Shown here in pieces: positions 52,021-60,534 of a stretch of DNA of 64,000 nt; position 1 is the stretch's first letter, and each line of letters opens with the position of its first letter. Below the pieces are notes generated by a model that saw only the letters and a program-made list of their open reading frames with translations, searched no databases and was not told where the DNA came from. Location of the stretch: the NCBI RefSeq assembly GCF_004341515.1, contig NZ_SLZF01000010.1, positions 62,001 to 126,000 on the forward strand. The letters run 5' to 3'. This DNA is from Allobosea sp. BK604. GTDB lineage: Bacteria; Pseudomonadota; Alphaproteobacteria; Rhizobiales; Beijerinckiaceae. A program made the translations under genes and the position numbers.

Positions 52021-53085
52021 ATGAATGCGCGGGCGGCGAGCGGGAAAGACATGGCTCAACAGGAAATATACCCCATTGTCGACGGGCCTGTCTCCGCCGG
52101 CATCTGGAGCCGGATCGTCGATGGCGTCTACTGGGCGAGGATCCCGCTGCCCTTTCGACTGGATCACGTCAATGTCTGGCTCCTCGAGGATGGCGAGGGC
52201 TGGGCGATCGTCGATTGCGGCATCGACAGCGCGGAGGTCCGTGCGATCTGGGCGCAATTGCTGGCCTCCCTGCCGGGGGAGCGGCCGATCACGCGGATCA
52301 TCGTGACGCATGGCCATACCGATCATATCGGCTGCGCCGGCCATCTGGTCTCGACCCTGGGCGTTCCGTTTCATGCGCCGCTGATCGAATGGCTGTCGGC
52401 GCGGCTGCGCCATGCCGCAAGCCTGACCACGCTGCCCGACGCGACCGCCTCGTTCCTGCTCCGGCATGGCTGCGACGAAACAATGCTGCAAGCCTTCGAC
52501 GATGAGCGCCTGCGCGTATCGCAGTATCTTGGTGCCCCGCCGGCCGAGCTGCGGCGGATCAGCAATGGCGACAGGCTCCAGGTCGGCGGCCGCAGCTGGG
52601 CGGTGATCGTCGCCGGCGGGCATGCCGACGAGCATGTGTCGCTCTATTGCGAGGCGGACGGGCTGCTCCTGGCCGGCGACCAGATCCTGCCTCGGATATC
52701 GCCGGTCGTCGCCGTGTTTGCACACGAGCCGGATGCAAGCCCGCTCGGGAAATACCTGATTTCCCTCGACCAGTTTCTGAGCATTCCCGAGGGCGTCCTG
52801 GTCCTGCCAGGGCACGGCCTACCTTTCCGCGGGTTGCACGCGCGGATCGCTGCGCTCAGGCAACATCATGTCGACCGGCTCGACCAGTTGGAGACCGTCC
52901 TAGCGGAGCCGAAGACCGCCTTCGAGGCAGGGAGCATCCTGTTCAGCCGCGCGTTCGAAGGCGGGCATCGCCGCCTCGCGCTTGGCGAGACGCTGGCCCA
53001 TTTGCACGTCCTCGTGCAGCAGGGCCGCGCGAGTGTCAGGACCGATCAGCAAGGGCGTCAGATTTTCTACCGGACGGGCGGCTAG
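52021..53085 (+). CDS. Metallo-beta-lactamase-fold hydrolase (cytoplasmic)
   Basis: The 354-residue protein has the MBL metal site HGHTDH (residues 97-102), followed by further ligands in AGGHADEH, LLAGDQILP and LVLPGHGLPF. There is no signal peptide. Cytoplasmic members near catabolic genes often hydrolyse thioesters or lactones. Start ATG 52021 is used; ATG 52051 (MAQQEIYP) with GGGAAAG upstream is a strong alternative. It is divergent from gntR with a shared regulon site. The stop codon coincides with the edge of a repeat. Confidence 0.85.
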   Translation: MNARAASGKDMAQQEIYPIVDGPVSAGIWSRIVDGVYWARIPLPFRLDHVNVWLLEDGEGWAIVDCGIDSAEVRAIWAQLLASLPGERPITRIIVTHGHTDHIGCAGHLVSTLGVPFHAPLIEWLSARLRHAASLTTLPDATASFLLRHGCDETMLQAFDDERLRVSQYLGAPPAELRRISNGDRLQVGGRSWAVIVAGGHADEHVSLYCEADGLLLAGDQILPRISPVVAVFAHEPDASPLGKYLISLDQFLSIPEGVLVLPGHGLPFRGLHARIAALRQHHVDRLDQLETVLAEPKTAFEAGSILFSRAFEGGHRRLALGETLAHLHVLVQQGRASVRTDQQGRQIFYRTGG

Positions 53086-53186
53086 ATGATCGGACCGAAT
53101 ATCGTATCCGGTCCGACGATCTAACTATTTGTTCTCGCATCGGCTTTTCCGAAAGCCGCAATCCACTTTTCGGGCCGATGCGCTAG
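53085..53186 (+). repeat. ~100-bp repeat, left copy (direct)
   Basis: This copy starts with an imperfect 18-bp palindrome (AGATGATCGGACCGAATA and partner) and ends with GGGCCGATGCGCTAG. It matches the copy at 54151-54254 in inverted orientation over nearly its full length. It lies just outside the 3' end of araC. Confidence 0.8.
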
Positions 53187-53195
53187 CTTCGACAT

Positions 53196-54137
53196 TTAGT
53201 GGTCGCGGGAGCAGAGACGGGCCTCTCCCGGCCGCACGCCATAGCGCAGCTGGAAGGCCCGGCTGAAGGCGCTCTCCGACTGGTAGCCGACCTCGGCCGC
53301 GATATCGGCCAGCGGCCGCCCCGAGCCTGCCAGCTTGCGCCTGGCGATCTCCAGCCGGAGCTCGGTCAGGAAGGCGAGCGGGGCGATCCGGGCGCATTTG
53401 CGGAAGACACGCACGAGGCTGGCGCGGGAGGAATGCGCGACGCAGGCGAGCTCGTCCAGCGTCCACGCCTTGCCCGGCGCCTCCAGCATGGCGGCGACGG
53501 CGCGCCCGGCCTGCGGATGGCCCAGCAGGGCCAGAAGACTGTCGGATGTGCGGGCCGTCTCGAGATGGGCCCGCACCACCATGACCAGCAGCGCGCTCGC
53601 AAGATCCGAGGCGATCGCGGCCGCGCCGGGCCGGCCGCCGTCCAGTTCCTCCTTCACGAAGGCGATCAGCCGCCGGATCAGCAGCGCGTCGTCCCCCTCC
53701 GCGGCCGAGACGACGACCGCCTCCGGGAGGGCCGAGAGCACGAGGTTCTGCCCGGCATGCTCGAATCTGAGCCGGCCGCAGACGAGCTGCGCATTCGTCT
53801 CGCCGTCGGTATTCGATTTCACCAGGATCGCGCCATTGTCGCGGCTGGCGATCCCGAAAGGCCCGGACGCCGTCGGCGAGGTGGTGAGGCCGTGCATGAT
53901 ATGGGCGCTGCCGCGCGGCAGCAGCACGACATCCCCGGTCCGGAGCTGGATCGAGCGGCCCGATTCCGGAAGGTGCATGACGCAGGCGCCGTCCGTCACG
54001 ATGTGGAAGGGCGCCCAGGACTCGACCTCGGCTGAATGCGGGGCAGCCCATTGTGCGCCGAAGCGGCAAACATATTGGAGCTCCGGGCGCACCCGCAGCA
54101 AAGGCGCAAGGCCGCTCAATGCGTCCGGCTGCGTCAT
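53196..54137 (-). CDS. AraC-family transcriptional regulator with cupin-like N-terminus
   Basis: The product is 313 residues. The N-terminal ~190 residues are a cupin-type sensory domain (VVLLPRGSAHIMHGL). The C-terminal ~100 residues hold the AraC double helix-turn-helix: LDELACVAHSSRASLVRVFRK and PLADIAAEVGYQSESAFSRAFQLRYGVRPGEAR. ATG 54137 has AGGA upstream; extension to 54209 would translate part of the repeat. It is divergent from the MBL-fold/SoxC genes and probably regulates them. It is enclosed by inverted repeats ~100 bp long. Confidence 0.9.
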   Translation of the reverse strand: MTQPDALSGLAPLLRVRPELQYVCRFGAQWAAPHSAEVESWAPFHIVTDGACVMHLPESGRSIQLRTGDVVLLPRGSAHIMHGLTTSPTASGPFGIASRDNGAILVKSNTDGETNAQLVCGRLRFEHAGQNLVLSALPEAVVVSAAEGDDALLIRRLIAFVKEELDGGRPGAAAIASDLASALLVMVVRAHLETARTSDSLLALLGHPQAGRAVAAMLEAPGKAWTLDELACVAHSSRASLVRVFRKCARIAPLAFLTELRLEIARRKLAGSGRPLADIAAEVGYQSESAFSRAFQLRYGVRPGEARLCSRDH

Positions 54138-54150
54138 GAACGGGTCCTGG

Positions 54151-54254
54151 CCAGCGCATCGGCCCGAAAAGTGGATTGCGGTTTTCGGACCACGCCGATG
54201 CGAAACCAAGCAGCTGGATCATCGGACCGGATACGATATCCGGTCCGATGATCC
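54151..54254 (-). repeat. ~100-bp repeat, right copy (inverted)
   Basis: This copy contains a perfect palindrome with 20-base arms (54214-54233 and 54237-54256) around CGA. It also shares the GGATTGCGGTTTTCGG-like block and GCATCGGCCCGAAAAGTGGA with the left copy in reverse. It lies between araC and its divergent neighbour, so it is in the regulatory region. Confidence 0.8.
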
Positions 54255-54361
54255 AGAGGCTTCGATTTGATCCGTTGGGACATGAGACTGAGCCTCGCTG
54301 ACATTCCGGCAGGCATTATCCGATCCTACCCTCCTGCGTGAACCCTCGTCAGGAGCTCACC

Positions 54362-55330
54362 ATGACCAGAACCGGCCACCAGATGCTGACACGACGCGGC
54401 TTCTGCCTCTGCTGTGTCGCTGCCACCAGCTTTACCGCCTCGGGTGCGTGGCTAACGCCGCGGCAGGCCTTTGCCCAGGCGAAGAACATCGTCGACATGA
54501 TCCGCGAGCACGCCGCGACTGATCCGATCAAGGTCACCAAGCTCCGCGGCAATGTCAGCGTTCTCGAAGGCTCGGGCGGCAACATCGCCGTCCTGACGGG
54601 CGCCGACGGCAAGCTGCTGGTCGATGCCGGCATCACCGCGTCCAAGCCCCGCATCCTCGAGGCGCTTGCCGGCCTGGGCAAGGACCCCATCACCCGGCTG
54701 ATCAACACCCATTGGCACTTCGATCATACCGATGGCAACGAGTGGCTGCACCAGAACGGAGCCGTCATCCTCGCGCATGAGAACACGCGCAAGCACCTTC
54801 AATCGGCCCAGCGGGTCGATGAATGGGACTTCAATTTCCCGGCTTCTCCCCCGGGAGCGATCCCCACGGAGGTGATGACGGCGGACAGGACGCTCAAGGC
54901 CAACGGCTCGACGCTGGAGCTCAAATATTACGGGCCGGCCCATACCGACAGCGATATCTCCGTCCGTTTCGCCGAGGCCGACGTGCTGCATACCGGCGAT
55001 ACGTTCTGGAACGGGGTCTATCCCTTCATCGACTATTCGACCGGTGGAGGCATCAAGGGCACGATCGCCGCTGCCGAAGCGAATGTGGCGGCGGCTGGCG
55101 ACAAGACCATCGTCATTCCCGGCCACGGGCCGATCAGCGACCGCGCCGGATTGGTCGCCTTTCGCGACATGCTCGTCGCCATCCACGCCAAGGTGGCGGC
55201 GCTGAAGGCCAAGGGGCTCTCCCTCGAACAGGTCACGGCGGAGCGACCGACGGCGGCCTTTGACGAGAAATGGGGCCAGTTCGTCATCGGCCCCGCGTTC
55301 TTCACGCGCCTGGTCTACGAGGGCGCCTGA
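54362..55330 (+). CDS. Exported metallo-beta-lactamase-fold hydrolase (Tat signal)
   Basis: The 322-residue product has a twin-Arg signal (TRRGFCLCCVAATSF) and the MBL metal site HWHFDH at 117-122 with DGN following. Later ligands lie in GPAHTDSDISVRF, HTGDTFWNG and VIPGHGPIS. ATG 54362 has AGGAG upstream. Export places it in the periplasm beside the SoxC-like enzyme 87 bases downstream. Comparable MBL proteins (SoxH) accompany Sox genes, so a role with sulfur compounds is possible; this rests on context only. Confidence 0.86.
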   Translation: MTRTGHQMLTRRGFCLCCVAATSFTASGAWLTPRQAFAQAKNIVDMIREHAATDPIKVTKLRGNVSVLEGSGGNIAVLTGADGKLLVDAGITASKPRILEALAGLGKDPITRLINTHWHFDHTDGNEWLHQNGAVILAHENTRKHLQSAQRVDEWDFNFPASPPGAIPTEVMTADRTLKANGSTLELKYYGPAHTDSDISVRFAEADVLHTGDTFWNGVYPFIDYSTGGGIKGTIAAAEANVAAAGDKTIVIPGHGPISDRAGLVAFRDMLVAIHAKVAALKAKGLSLEQVTAERPTAAFDEKWGQFVIGPAFFTRLVYEGA

Positions 55331-55417
55331 CGGAGCCGCTGCCTGAGGCGACGGCGCGGCAGGACGGTTCATTGATAGCCCTACCTGCCGCGCTCTCTGC
55401 GGAAACCATTCCTGGGT

Positions 55418-56692
55418 ATGAAAATGCTGAGCGGACATAGCAACGCGGACGGGTCTCCGGAGCGGCTGAACCGGCGCAGGTTTCTTGTGGCGGCTTCGGC
55501 CGGCCTCGCCGGCAGCGCCCTTGCCGAGAGCGCCACCGCCGAGAGCCTGGCGGATGTGCCGGCACGCGAACCGGGCGCCGATCTGAGCGGGTTCAGCGCG
55601 CGCTCCCAATACGTCAAGATCAGCCGGATTCCCGAGGCCGGGCCGGGCCGGCGCAATATCGACCCGAGCGAGGCGATCAACTCGAAGGCGCCTCTCCAGG
55701 ACCTCGTCGGCACCATCACGCCGTCCGATCTGCACTATGAGCGCAGCCATTCCGGCGTGGTCGATCTCGACCCGGCCAGGCACCGGCTGCTCGTGCATGG
55801 CATGGTCGAGAGGCCCCTGGTCTTCAGCATGGACGACCTGAAATCCATGCCGGCCGTGACCCGTACCGCATTCCTCGAATGCACCGGCAATGGCTGGGAG
55901 AACTGGAAGAAGGCCGACGAGAACGTCACGGTTCAGAATACGCACGGGCTGGTCAGCACCAACGAGTGGACCGGCGTGCCGCTCAAGTTCGTGATCGGTC
56001 TTCTCGGCAAGGATCCGGCTTCGACCTGGATGCTGGCGGAGGGCGGCGATGCTGCCGGCGTCGCCCGCAGCATTCCGCTGACCGAGGAGATCCTCGACGA
56101 GGCGATCCTCGCCTATGGCCAGAATGGCGAGCCGCTGCGGCCGGCGCACGGCTTCCCGCTTCGTCTGCTGCTGCCGGGCATGGAAGGCAATTTGAACATC
56201 AAGTGGCTGCGCCGGCTGAAATTCGGCGACCAGCCCTGGATGACGCGCTGGGAGACGGCGCGCTACACCCAGCTCCTCGCCAATGGCAAGGCCCGGCAGT
56301 TCCAGCTCCGGATGGAGACCAACTCGGTCATCACGCAGCCTTCCGGCACGATGGTGATCCGGCCTGGTCGCAACCGCATCACCGGCCTGGCCTGGAGCGG
56401 TCACGGCAGGATCGCGAAGGTGGAGGTCAGCACCGACGGGGCGAGGACCTGGCAGGAGGTCGCGCTGACCGGCCCGGCACTGCCCAAGGCACAGGTCCGC
56501 TTTCAGCTGGATTGGGCCTGGGACGGCAAGCCCACCAAGATCGTGAGCCGCTCGACCGACGAGAAGGGCAACGTCCAGCCGGACCGCAAGAGCTTCATCG
56601 CGGCGATGGGGACCAATGCCCTGTTCCACTACAACGCCCAGCAGACCTGGGGCATCGACGAGTCCGGGAGGGTCCGCAATGTTCTCGACTAG
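55418..56692 (+). CDS. soxC: SoxC-like sulfite dehydrogenase, molybdopterin subunit
   Basis: The 424-residue protein has a Tat signal (LNRRRFLVAASAGLAGSALAES) and the sulfite-oxidase fold. The molybdenum-ligating cysteine is Cys155 in FLECTGNGW, and the region around residues 225-270 reads RPAHGFPLRLLLPGMEGNLNIKWLRRLKF. It would oxidise sulfite or a Sox-bound sulfane to sulfate in the periplasm, passing electrons to a cytochrome. The cytochrome gene overlaps its end by 14 bases. No soxXYZAB genes are in the window, so it may work alone as a sulfite dehydrogenase. Confidence 0.9.
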   Translation: MKMLSGHSNADGSPERLNRRRFLVAASAGLAGSALAESATAESLADVPAREPGADLSGFSARSQYVKISRIPEAGPGRRNIDPSEAINSKAPLQDLVGTITPSDLHYERSHSGVVDLDPARHRLLVHGMVERPLVFSMDDLKSMPAVTRTAFLECTGNGWENWKKADENVTVQNTHGLVSTNEWTGVPLKFVIGLLGKDPASTWMLAEGGDAAGVARSIPLTEEILDEAILAYGQNGEPLRPAHGFPLRLLLPGMEGNLNIKWLRRLKFGDQPWMTRWETARYTQLLANGKARQFQLRMETNSVITQPSGTMVIRPGRNRITGLAWSGHGRIAKVEVSTDGARTWQEVALTGPALPKAQVRFQLDWAWDGKPTKIVSRSTDEKGNVQPDRKSFIAAMGTNALFHYNAQQTWGIDESGRVRNVLD

Positions 56693-57212
56693 GACGGTGC
56701 TTTACGCCGGCGCGCTCGCATCGCTGCTGATGTCGCCTGCCTTTGCCGACGGTTTCGGGCGTCCGGCAAGGCCCGACGAGATCGCCCTTTGGGATATCGA
56801 TGTGCGTCCCGACGGCAAGGGGCTGCCGCATGGCAGTGGCACGGCCGAGCAGGGCAAGCAGATCTTCGCCGATAATTGCGCGGCCTGCCATGGCGAGAAC
56901 GGCGTGGGCGGCATCAAGGATCGGCTCGTCGGCGGTCGCGGCACGCTCGCCTCCGACGCGCCACTCAAGACTGTGGGCAGCTTCTGGCCTTATGCCACGA
57001 CCTTGTTCGACTATGTCCATCGCGCGATGCCCTATCAGGCGCCGGGATCGCTCAGCACCGACGAGACCTATGCCGTGGTGGCCTATATTCTCAGCCTGAA
57101 CGGCATCGTCTCGGCGCAGGCGAAACTCGACGAGCACTCGCTCGTGACCGTCCGGATGCCGAACAGGGACGGCTTCATTCCCGAACCTGAATTCAGCGGC
57201 GTGAAGAAATGA
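56679..57212 (+). CDS. Mono-heme cytochrome c (SoxD/SorB-like partner)
   Basis: The 177-residue product has a signal peptide (VLYAGALASLLMSPAFA) and one heme-binding motif, CAACH at 67-71. The likely axial methionine is in YVHRAMPYQAPGSL. Canonical SoxD has two hemes and is about twice as long, so this is a single-domain form. ATG 56679 follows GGGAGGG. It presumably accepts electrons from the SoxC-like enzyme. Confidence 0.87.
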   Translation: MFSTRTVLYAGALASLLMSPAFADGFGRPARPDEIALWDIDVRPDGKGLPHGSGTAEQGKQIFADNCAACHGENGVGGIKDRLVGGRGTLASDAPLKTVGSFWPYATTLFDYVHRAMPYQAPGSLSTDETYAVVAYILSLNGIVSAQAKLDEHSLVTVRMPNRDGFIPEPEFSGVKK

Positions 57213-57778
57213 TGCGTGGACATCCAGGACAATGCTCGCTGCCGCTCTTCGCGCTTGTTCCCTGGCTGATCGCGCGCGGCATCAACGCACTCTTTGCGGC
57301 GGACATTCGCCTTGCGAGGCCCGCCATCGCCGCCGCTTTCGCCCTTGCTTCACTTTGCTCACCAGGAGGGCCGGCCATGGCCGCTGATGGACTGATTTCG
57401 CTGAAGAGCCAATACCAGCCGCTCGAAACGCAGGAGCGTCTGGAGGCCGCGATCGCGGCGCGCGGCCTGACCCTGTTCGCGCGAATCGACCATGGTGCCG
57501 GTGCTGCCCAGGCCGGCCTGCCGCTGCGCCCGACCGTCCTGCTGATCTTCGGCAATCCGAAGGGCGGGACGCCGCTGATGCAGTCCGCTCAGACAGCGGG
57601 GATCGACCTGCCGCTCAGGCTGCTGGTCTGGCAGGATGCGGATGGGACGACATGGCTCTCATATTATGACGTGGCCTGGATCGCCGATCATCATGGCGCG
57701 GGCCCGGACGCCAAGCCGGCGATTGCCGGCATGTCGGGGGCGCTGCAAGCGATCGCTTCGACAGTCACAGCGCGCTAA
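57209..57778 (+). CDS. DUF302-domain exported protein
   Basis: The 189-residue product has an N-terminal signal (AIAAAFALASLCSPGGPAMA) preceded by about 35 unusual residues. The DUF302 body includes LEAAIAARGLTLFARIDHGAGA and LRPTVLLIFGNPKGGTPLMQ. ATG 57209 overlaps the cytochrome stop (TGATG), so translation is coupled. An internal ATG at 57377 has GGAGGG but would lose the signal. DUF302 proteins are often near sulfur-oxidation genes, and no activity is established. Confidence 0.82.
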   Translation: MMRGHPGQCSLPLFALVPWLIARGINALFAADIRLARPAIAAAFALASLCSPGGPAMAADGLISLKSQYQPLETQERLEAAIAARGLTLFARIDHGAGAAQAGLPLRPTVLLIFGNPKGGTPLMQSAQTAGIDLPLRLLVWQDADGTTWLSYYDVAWIADHHGAGPDAKPAIAGMSGALQAIASTVTAR

Positions 57779-57835
57779 CGACGGCGGGTGCCGCCGAGGG
57801 CGGGGCCGACATCCATCGGTGGCGCCGGCCGGCCA

Positions 57836-59383
57836 TCATCCCGAGCCGACCGCCTTGCTCGGATCGGTGAGCGGTATCGGCGGAAAGTGCAGGCCGCGCT
57901 GGCCCGAAAGCCCGCGGTTGGGCGCCGATGACAGCTCGGGCTCGGCCATGCCGACGAGCGCGCCGTCGCGTAGCCAGGCCTCGTCGCCGCCATAGAGGTT
58001 GCCGGCCAGCGCCTGGCTGAGACGGGCCTTGACCTCGCCATGCCCGGGATCCGCGGCCAGGTCGCTCTCCTCATGCGGATCGCCCACGAGATCGAAGAGC
58101 TGCAGCCGGTTGCCGGCCGGATACCAGATCAGCTTGTAGCGCCCGTCATGCACCATGCGCGTCGCCTTCGCCCCGACGAGCGACTCGCCATAGAGGATCT
58201 CACGACGGTGCTCGCCGACCATCGACAGGCCTTCGCAGGTCGACGGCACCGGGATGCCGCACAAATCGAGCAGCGTCGGCATGACGTCCTGCAGCCCGAC
58301 CAGGCGGTCATCGGTGGCGCCGATGCCGACGCGCTCGTCCGTCGTCGGTCCGACCAGCAGCATCGGCACCCCGGCGGAGGCCTCATACATCAGCCGCTTC
58401 GCATAGAGGCCGTTATCGCCGAGCATGTCGCCATGGTCGCCGCAGATCAGGATGATGGTGTCGTCGAGCAGGCCTTCCTCGCGCAAGGTGCCGATCAGGA
58501 TGCGCAGCTGGTGGTCGATATGGGTGCAGAGCGCATAGACGGCGCGGCGCATGTCGGCGAGCTGCGCGGGCGGCAATTGCTCCCAGTAGTTCCAGGCGAG
58601 GCGGGCAGCATAGGGCAGTGCCGCGGGATCGCGCGCCCAGTCCGCCATGCGGGGCGTGTCGACCTCGCGCGCCCGGTAGCGCTCTAAATAGCTTGCCAGC
58701 GGCACGAGCGGCGGATGGGGATGAGTATAGGAGACGTGCCAGAAGCCGGGCCGCGTCGGGTCGCGGCGCTTGATCGTGCGCGCCGCCGCCCAGGTGGTCC
58801 AGTTGGTGACGTGCAGCTCTTCCGGTAGGTGCCAGGTGCGCCAGCCATATTCGTTGTTGCTCATGCCGTGCATGAACTGCTGGCCGGGATAGCCGCGATC
58901 GGCCAGGAAAAGCTCGTAATCGTCGACGCCGCCGAGATGGCCGCGGCCTTCCTCGGCGAGCAGCGCCTCCTCGAAGCCGATGCGGTCGCGTTGCGGGTAG
59001 ACATGGAGCTTGCCGATCGCCGCCGTCTGGTAGCCGGCATCGCGGAAGCTTCGCGCCAGGGTCGGCAGATGCGCCGGCATCGGCAGGGCGGGCTGGAACT
59101 CGCGGTCGCCATGGCCGCGCGGGCTGGTACCGGTCATCATCGAACGGCGCGCCGGGATGCAGATCGGGCACTCCGCATAGGCATTGGTGTAGCGCGTGCC
59201 GACGCGGGCGATCTGGTCGAGCGTCGGCGTCTCGACGACCGGGTGGCCGGCAATGCCGAGAAGGCGCGCCGGCCATTGATCGACGGTGACGAACAGGACG
59301 TGATTGCGCTGCTGCGGCTCGGCCCCGTCCGGCGTCGCGTGAAGAGGCTCGCCGTGACGGTCGGCGGGGACGTCCTGCATCAT
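57836..59383 (-). CDS. Type I sulfatase
   Basis: The 515-residue product has the sulfatase opening VLFVTVDQWPARLLG and the formylglycine motif CIPAR with Cys75 (CxPxR form). Later metal ligands are in ILICGDHGDMLGDNGLYAKR. It hydrolyses a sulfate ester (or a phosphonate monoester in related enzymes). No signal peptide is visible, so it is probably cytoplasmic, and FGE-type maturation must come from elsewhere. It follows the orphan TctC gene by 7 bases in the same transcript. Confidence 0.9.
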   Translation of the reverse strand: MMQDVPADRHGEPLHATPDGAEPQQRNHVLFVTVDQWPARLLGIAGHPVVETPTLDQIARVGTRYTNAYAECPICIPARRSMMTGTSPRGHGDREFQPALPMPAHLPTLARSFRDAGYQTAAIGKLHVYPQRDRIGFEEALLAEEGRGHLGGVDDYELFLADRGYPGQQFMHGMSNNEYGWRTWHLPEELHVTNWTTWAAARTIKRRDPTRPGFWHVSYTHPHPPLVPLASYLERYRAREVDTPRMADWARDPAALPYAARLAWNYWEQLPPAQLADMRRAVYALCTHIDHQLRILIGTLREEGLLDDTIILICGDHGDMLGDNGLYAKRLMYEASAGVPMLLVGPTTDERVGIGATDDRLVGLQDVMPTLLDLCGIPVPSTCEGLSMVGEHRREILYGESLVGAKATRMVHDGRYKLIWYPAGNRLQLFDLVGDPHEESDLAADPGHGEVKARLSQALAGNLYGGDEAWLRDGALVGMAEPELSSAPNRGLSGQRGLHFPPIPLTDPSKAVGSG

Positions 59384-59390
59384 TTCGCTC

Positions 59391-60413
59391 TCAGTTCGCC
59401 TTGGCGCCGGAGATCCGGACGAGCTCCGCGATCTTGCCGGACTCGGCCTTGATGAACGCGGCGAAGGCGGCGGGCGTGCCGCCGACGAGGTCGATATTCA
59501 GCGCCGTCATGCGCTCGCGGACGGCCGGATCGGCGATGACCTTGTTCAGCTCGGCGTTCAGCCGCTCGACGATGGCCGGGGGCGTGCCGGCCGGCACGAA
59601 GAGCCCGTGCCAGGAGGCGAACTCGTAACCCGGCACCGCAGCCTCGGCGACGGTCGGCACCTCCGGCAACGCCTTCGAGCGCTGCGGTCCGGTGACGGCC
59701 AGGGCGCGCAGCGTGCCTTCGCGCGCCATCGGCACGGCGGTGCCGTCGATCATCGCGGTGATCTGGCCGCCGATCAGGTCGTTGAGGGCTGGCGCCGAGC
59801 CGCGATAGGGCACATGGGTCGCGTTCATGCCGGTCTTCGCCTTGAGCAGCTCGAAGGCGAGATGCTGCGGGGTGCCGACGCCGGCCGAGGCATAGGTCAG
59901 CTTGTCAGGATTCGATTTGCCGTAGGCGATCAGGCCGGCAAGATCCCTGGCCGGGTCCTTGGGATTGACCACCAGCAGCAGCGAGACCGAGGTCAGCCGG
60001 ATCACCGGGGTGAAATCCTCTTGCGGCCGGTAGGGCAGCTTGTCCTGCACGGCCGGGTTGATCGCATGGGTGGCGATGTCGCCGATCAGCAGCGTATGGC
60101 CGTCGGGCTCGGAACGGGCCGCATCGGCAGCGCCGATCGCGCCGCCCGCACCCGGCTTGTTGTCGATCACCACGGGTTGGCCGAAGGCCTCGCTCAGCTT
60201 GGGGCCGATCAGCCGGCCGAGCAGGTCGACATTGCCGCCGGCCGGGTAGGGCACGACCAGGCGGATCGGCTTGCTCGGCCAGGGCGCCTGCGCCGCTGCC
60301 GGCGCGATCCACGCCGCCGCTATCGTCAGTGTTGTCGCCACGAGGCAGGCTCGCCAGAGGCCACCGAACTTGCCACCGATCTTGCCGCCGATCTTGTCCC
60401 TGACCTTCATCAT
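59391..60413 (-). CDS. tctC: Orphan TctC/Bug-family binding protein
   Basis: The 340-residue product has a signal peptide preceded by an unusual Gly/Lys-rich segment (KVRDKIGGKIGGKFGGLWR). The Bug fold is clear: WPSKPIRLVVPYPAGGNVDLLGRLIGPKLSEAFGQPVVIDNKPGAGG and VPTVAEAAVPGYEFASWHGLFVPAGTP. No tctA/tctB genes accompany it. Coupling to a sulfatase suggests binding of a sulfated or other anionic compound. ATG 60413 has GGGAGGG upstream. Confidence 0.9.
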   Translation of the reverse strand: MMKVRDKIGGKIGGKFGGLWRACLVATTLTIAAAWIAPAAAQAPWPSKPIRLVVPYPAGGNVDLLGRLIGPKLSEAFGQPVVIDNKPGAGGAIGAADAARSEPDGHTLLIGDIATHAINPAVQDKLPYRPQEDFTPVIRLTSVSLLLVVNPKDPARDLAGLIAYGKSNPDKLTYASAGVGTPQHLAFELLKAKTGMNATHVPYRGSAPALNDLIGGQITAMIDGTAVPMAREGTLRALAVTGPQRSKALPEVPTVAEAAVPGYEFASWHGLFVPAGTPPAIVERLNAELNKVIADPAVRERMTALNIDLVGGTPAAFAAFIKAESGKIAELVRISGAKAN

Positions 60414-60490
60414 CTCGCCCTCCCGCGCGTCGGCAGGCATCGCTCGAACGTGCCTGTTCGCGGCGGAGGTTCGGCCAGTGCGGCCTGATC

Positions 60491-60508
60491 AAGAAATTAG
60501 TTTTTCTT
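60491..60508. promoter_or_regulatory. Candidate LysR box
   Basis: AAGAAA-TTAGTT-TTTCTT is an inverted repeat in the 121-base divergent gap between the TctC-sulfatase unit and the LysR gene. It lies 27 bases before the LysR start. Confidence 0.45.
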
Positions 60509-60534
60509 ATAAGTTGTTTGTGCTCGAAAAGAGC

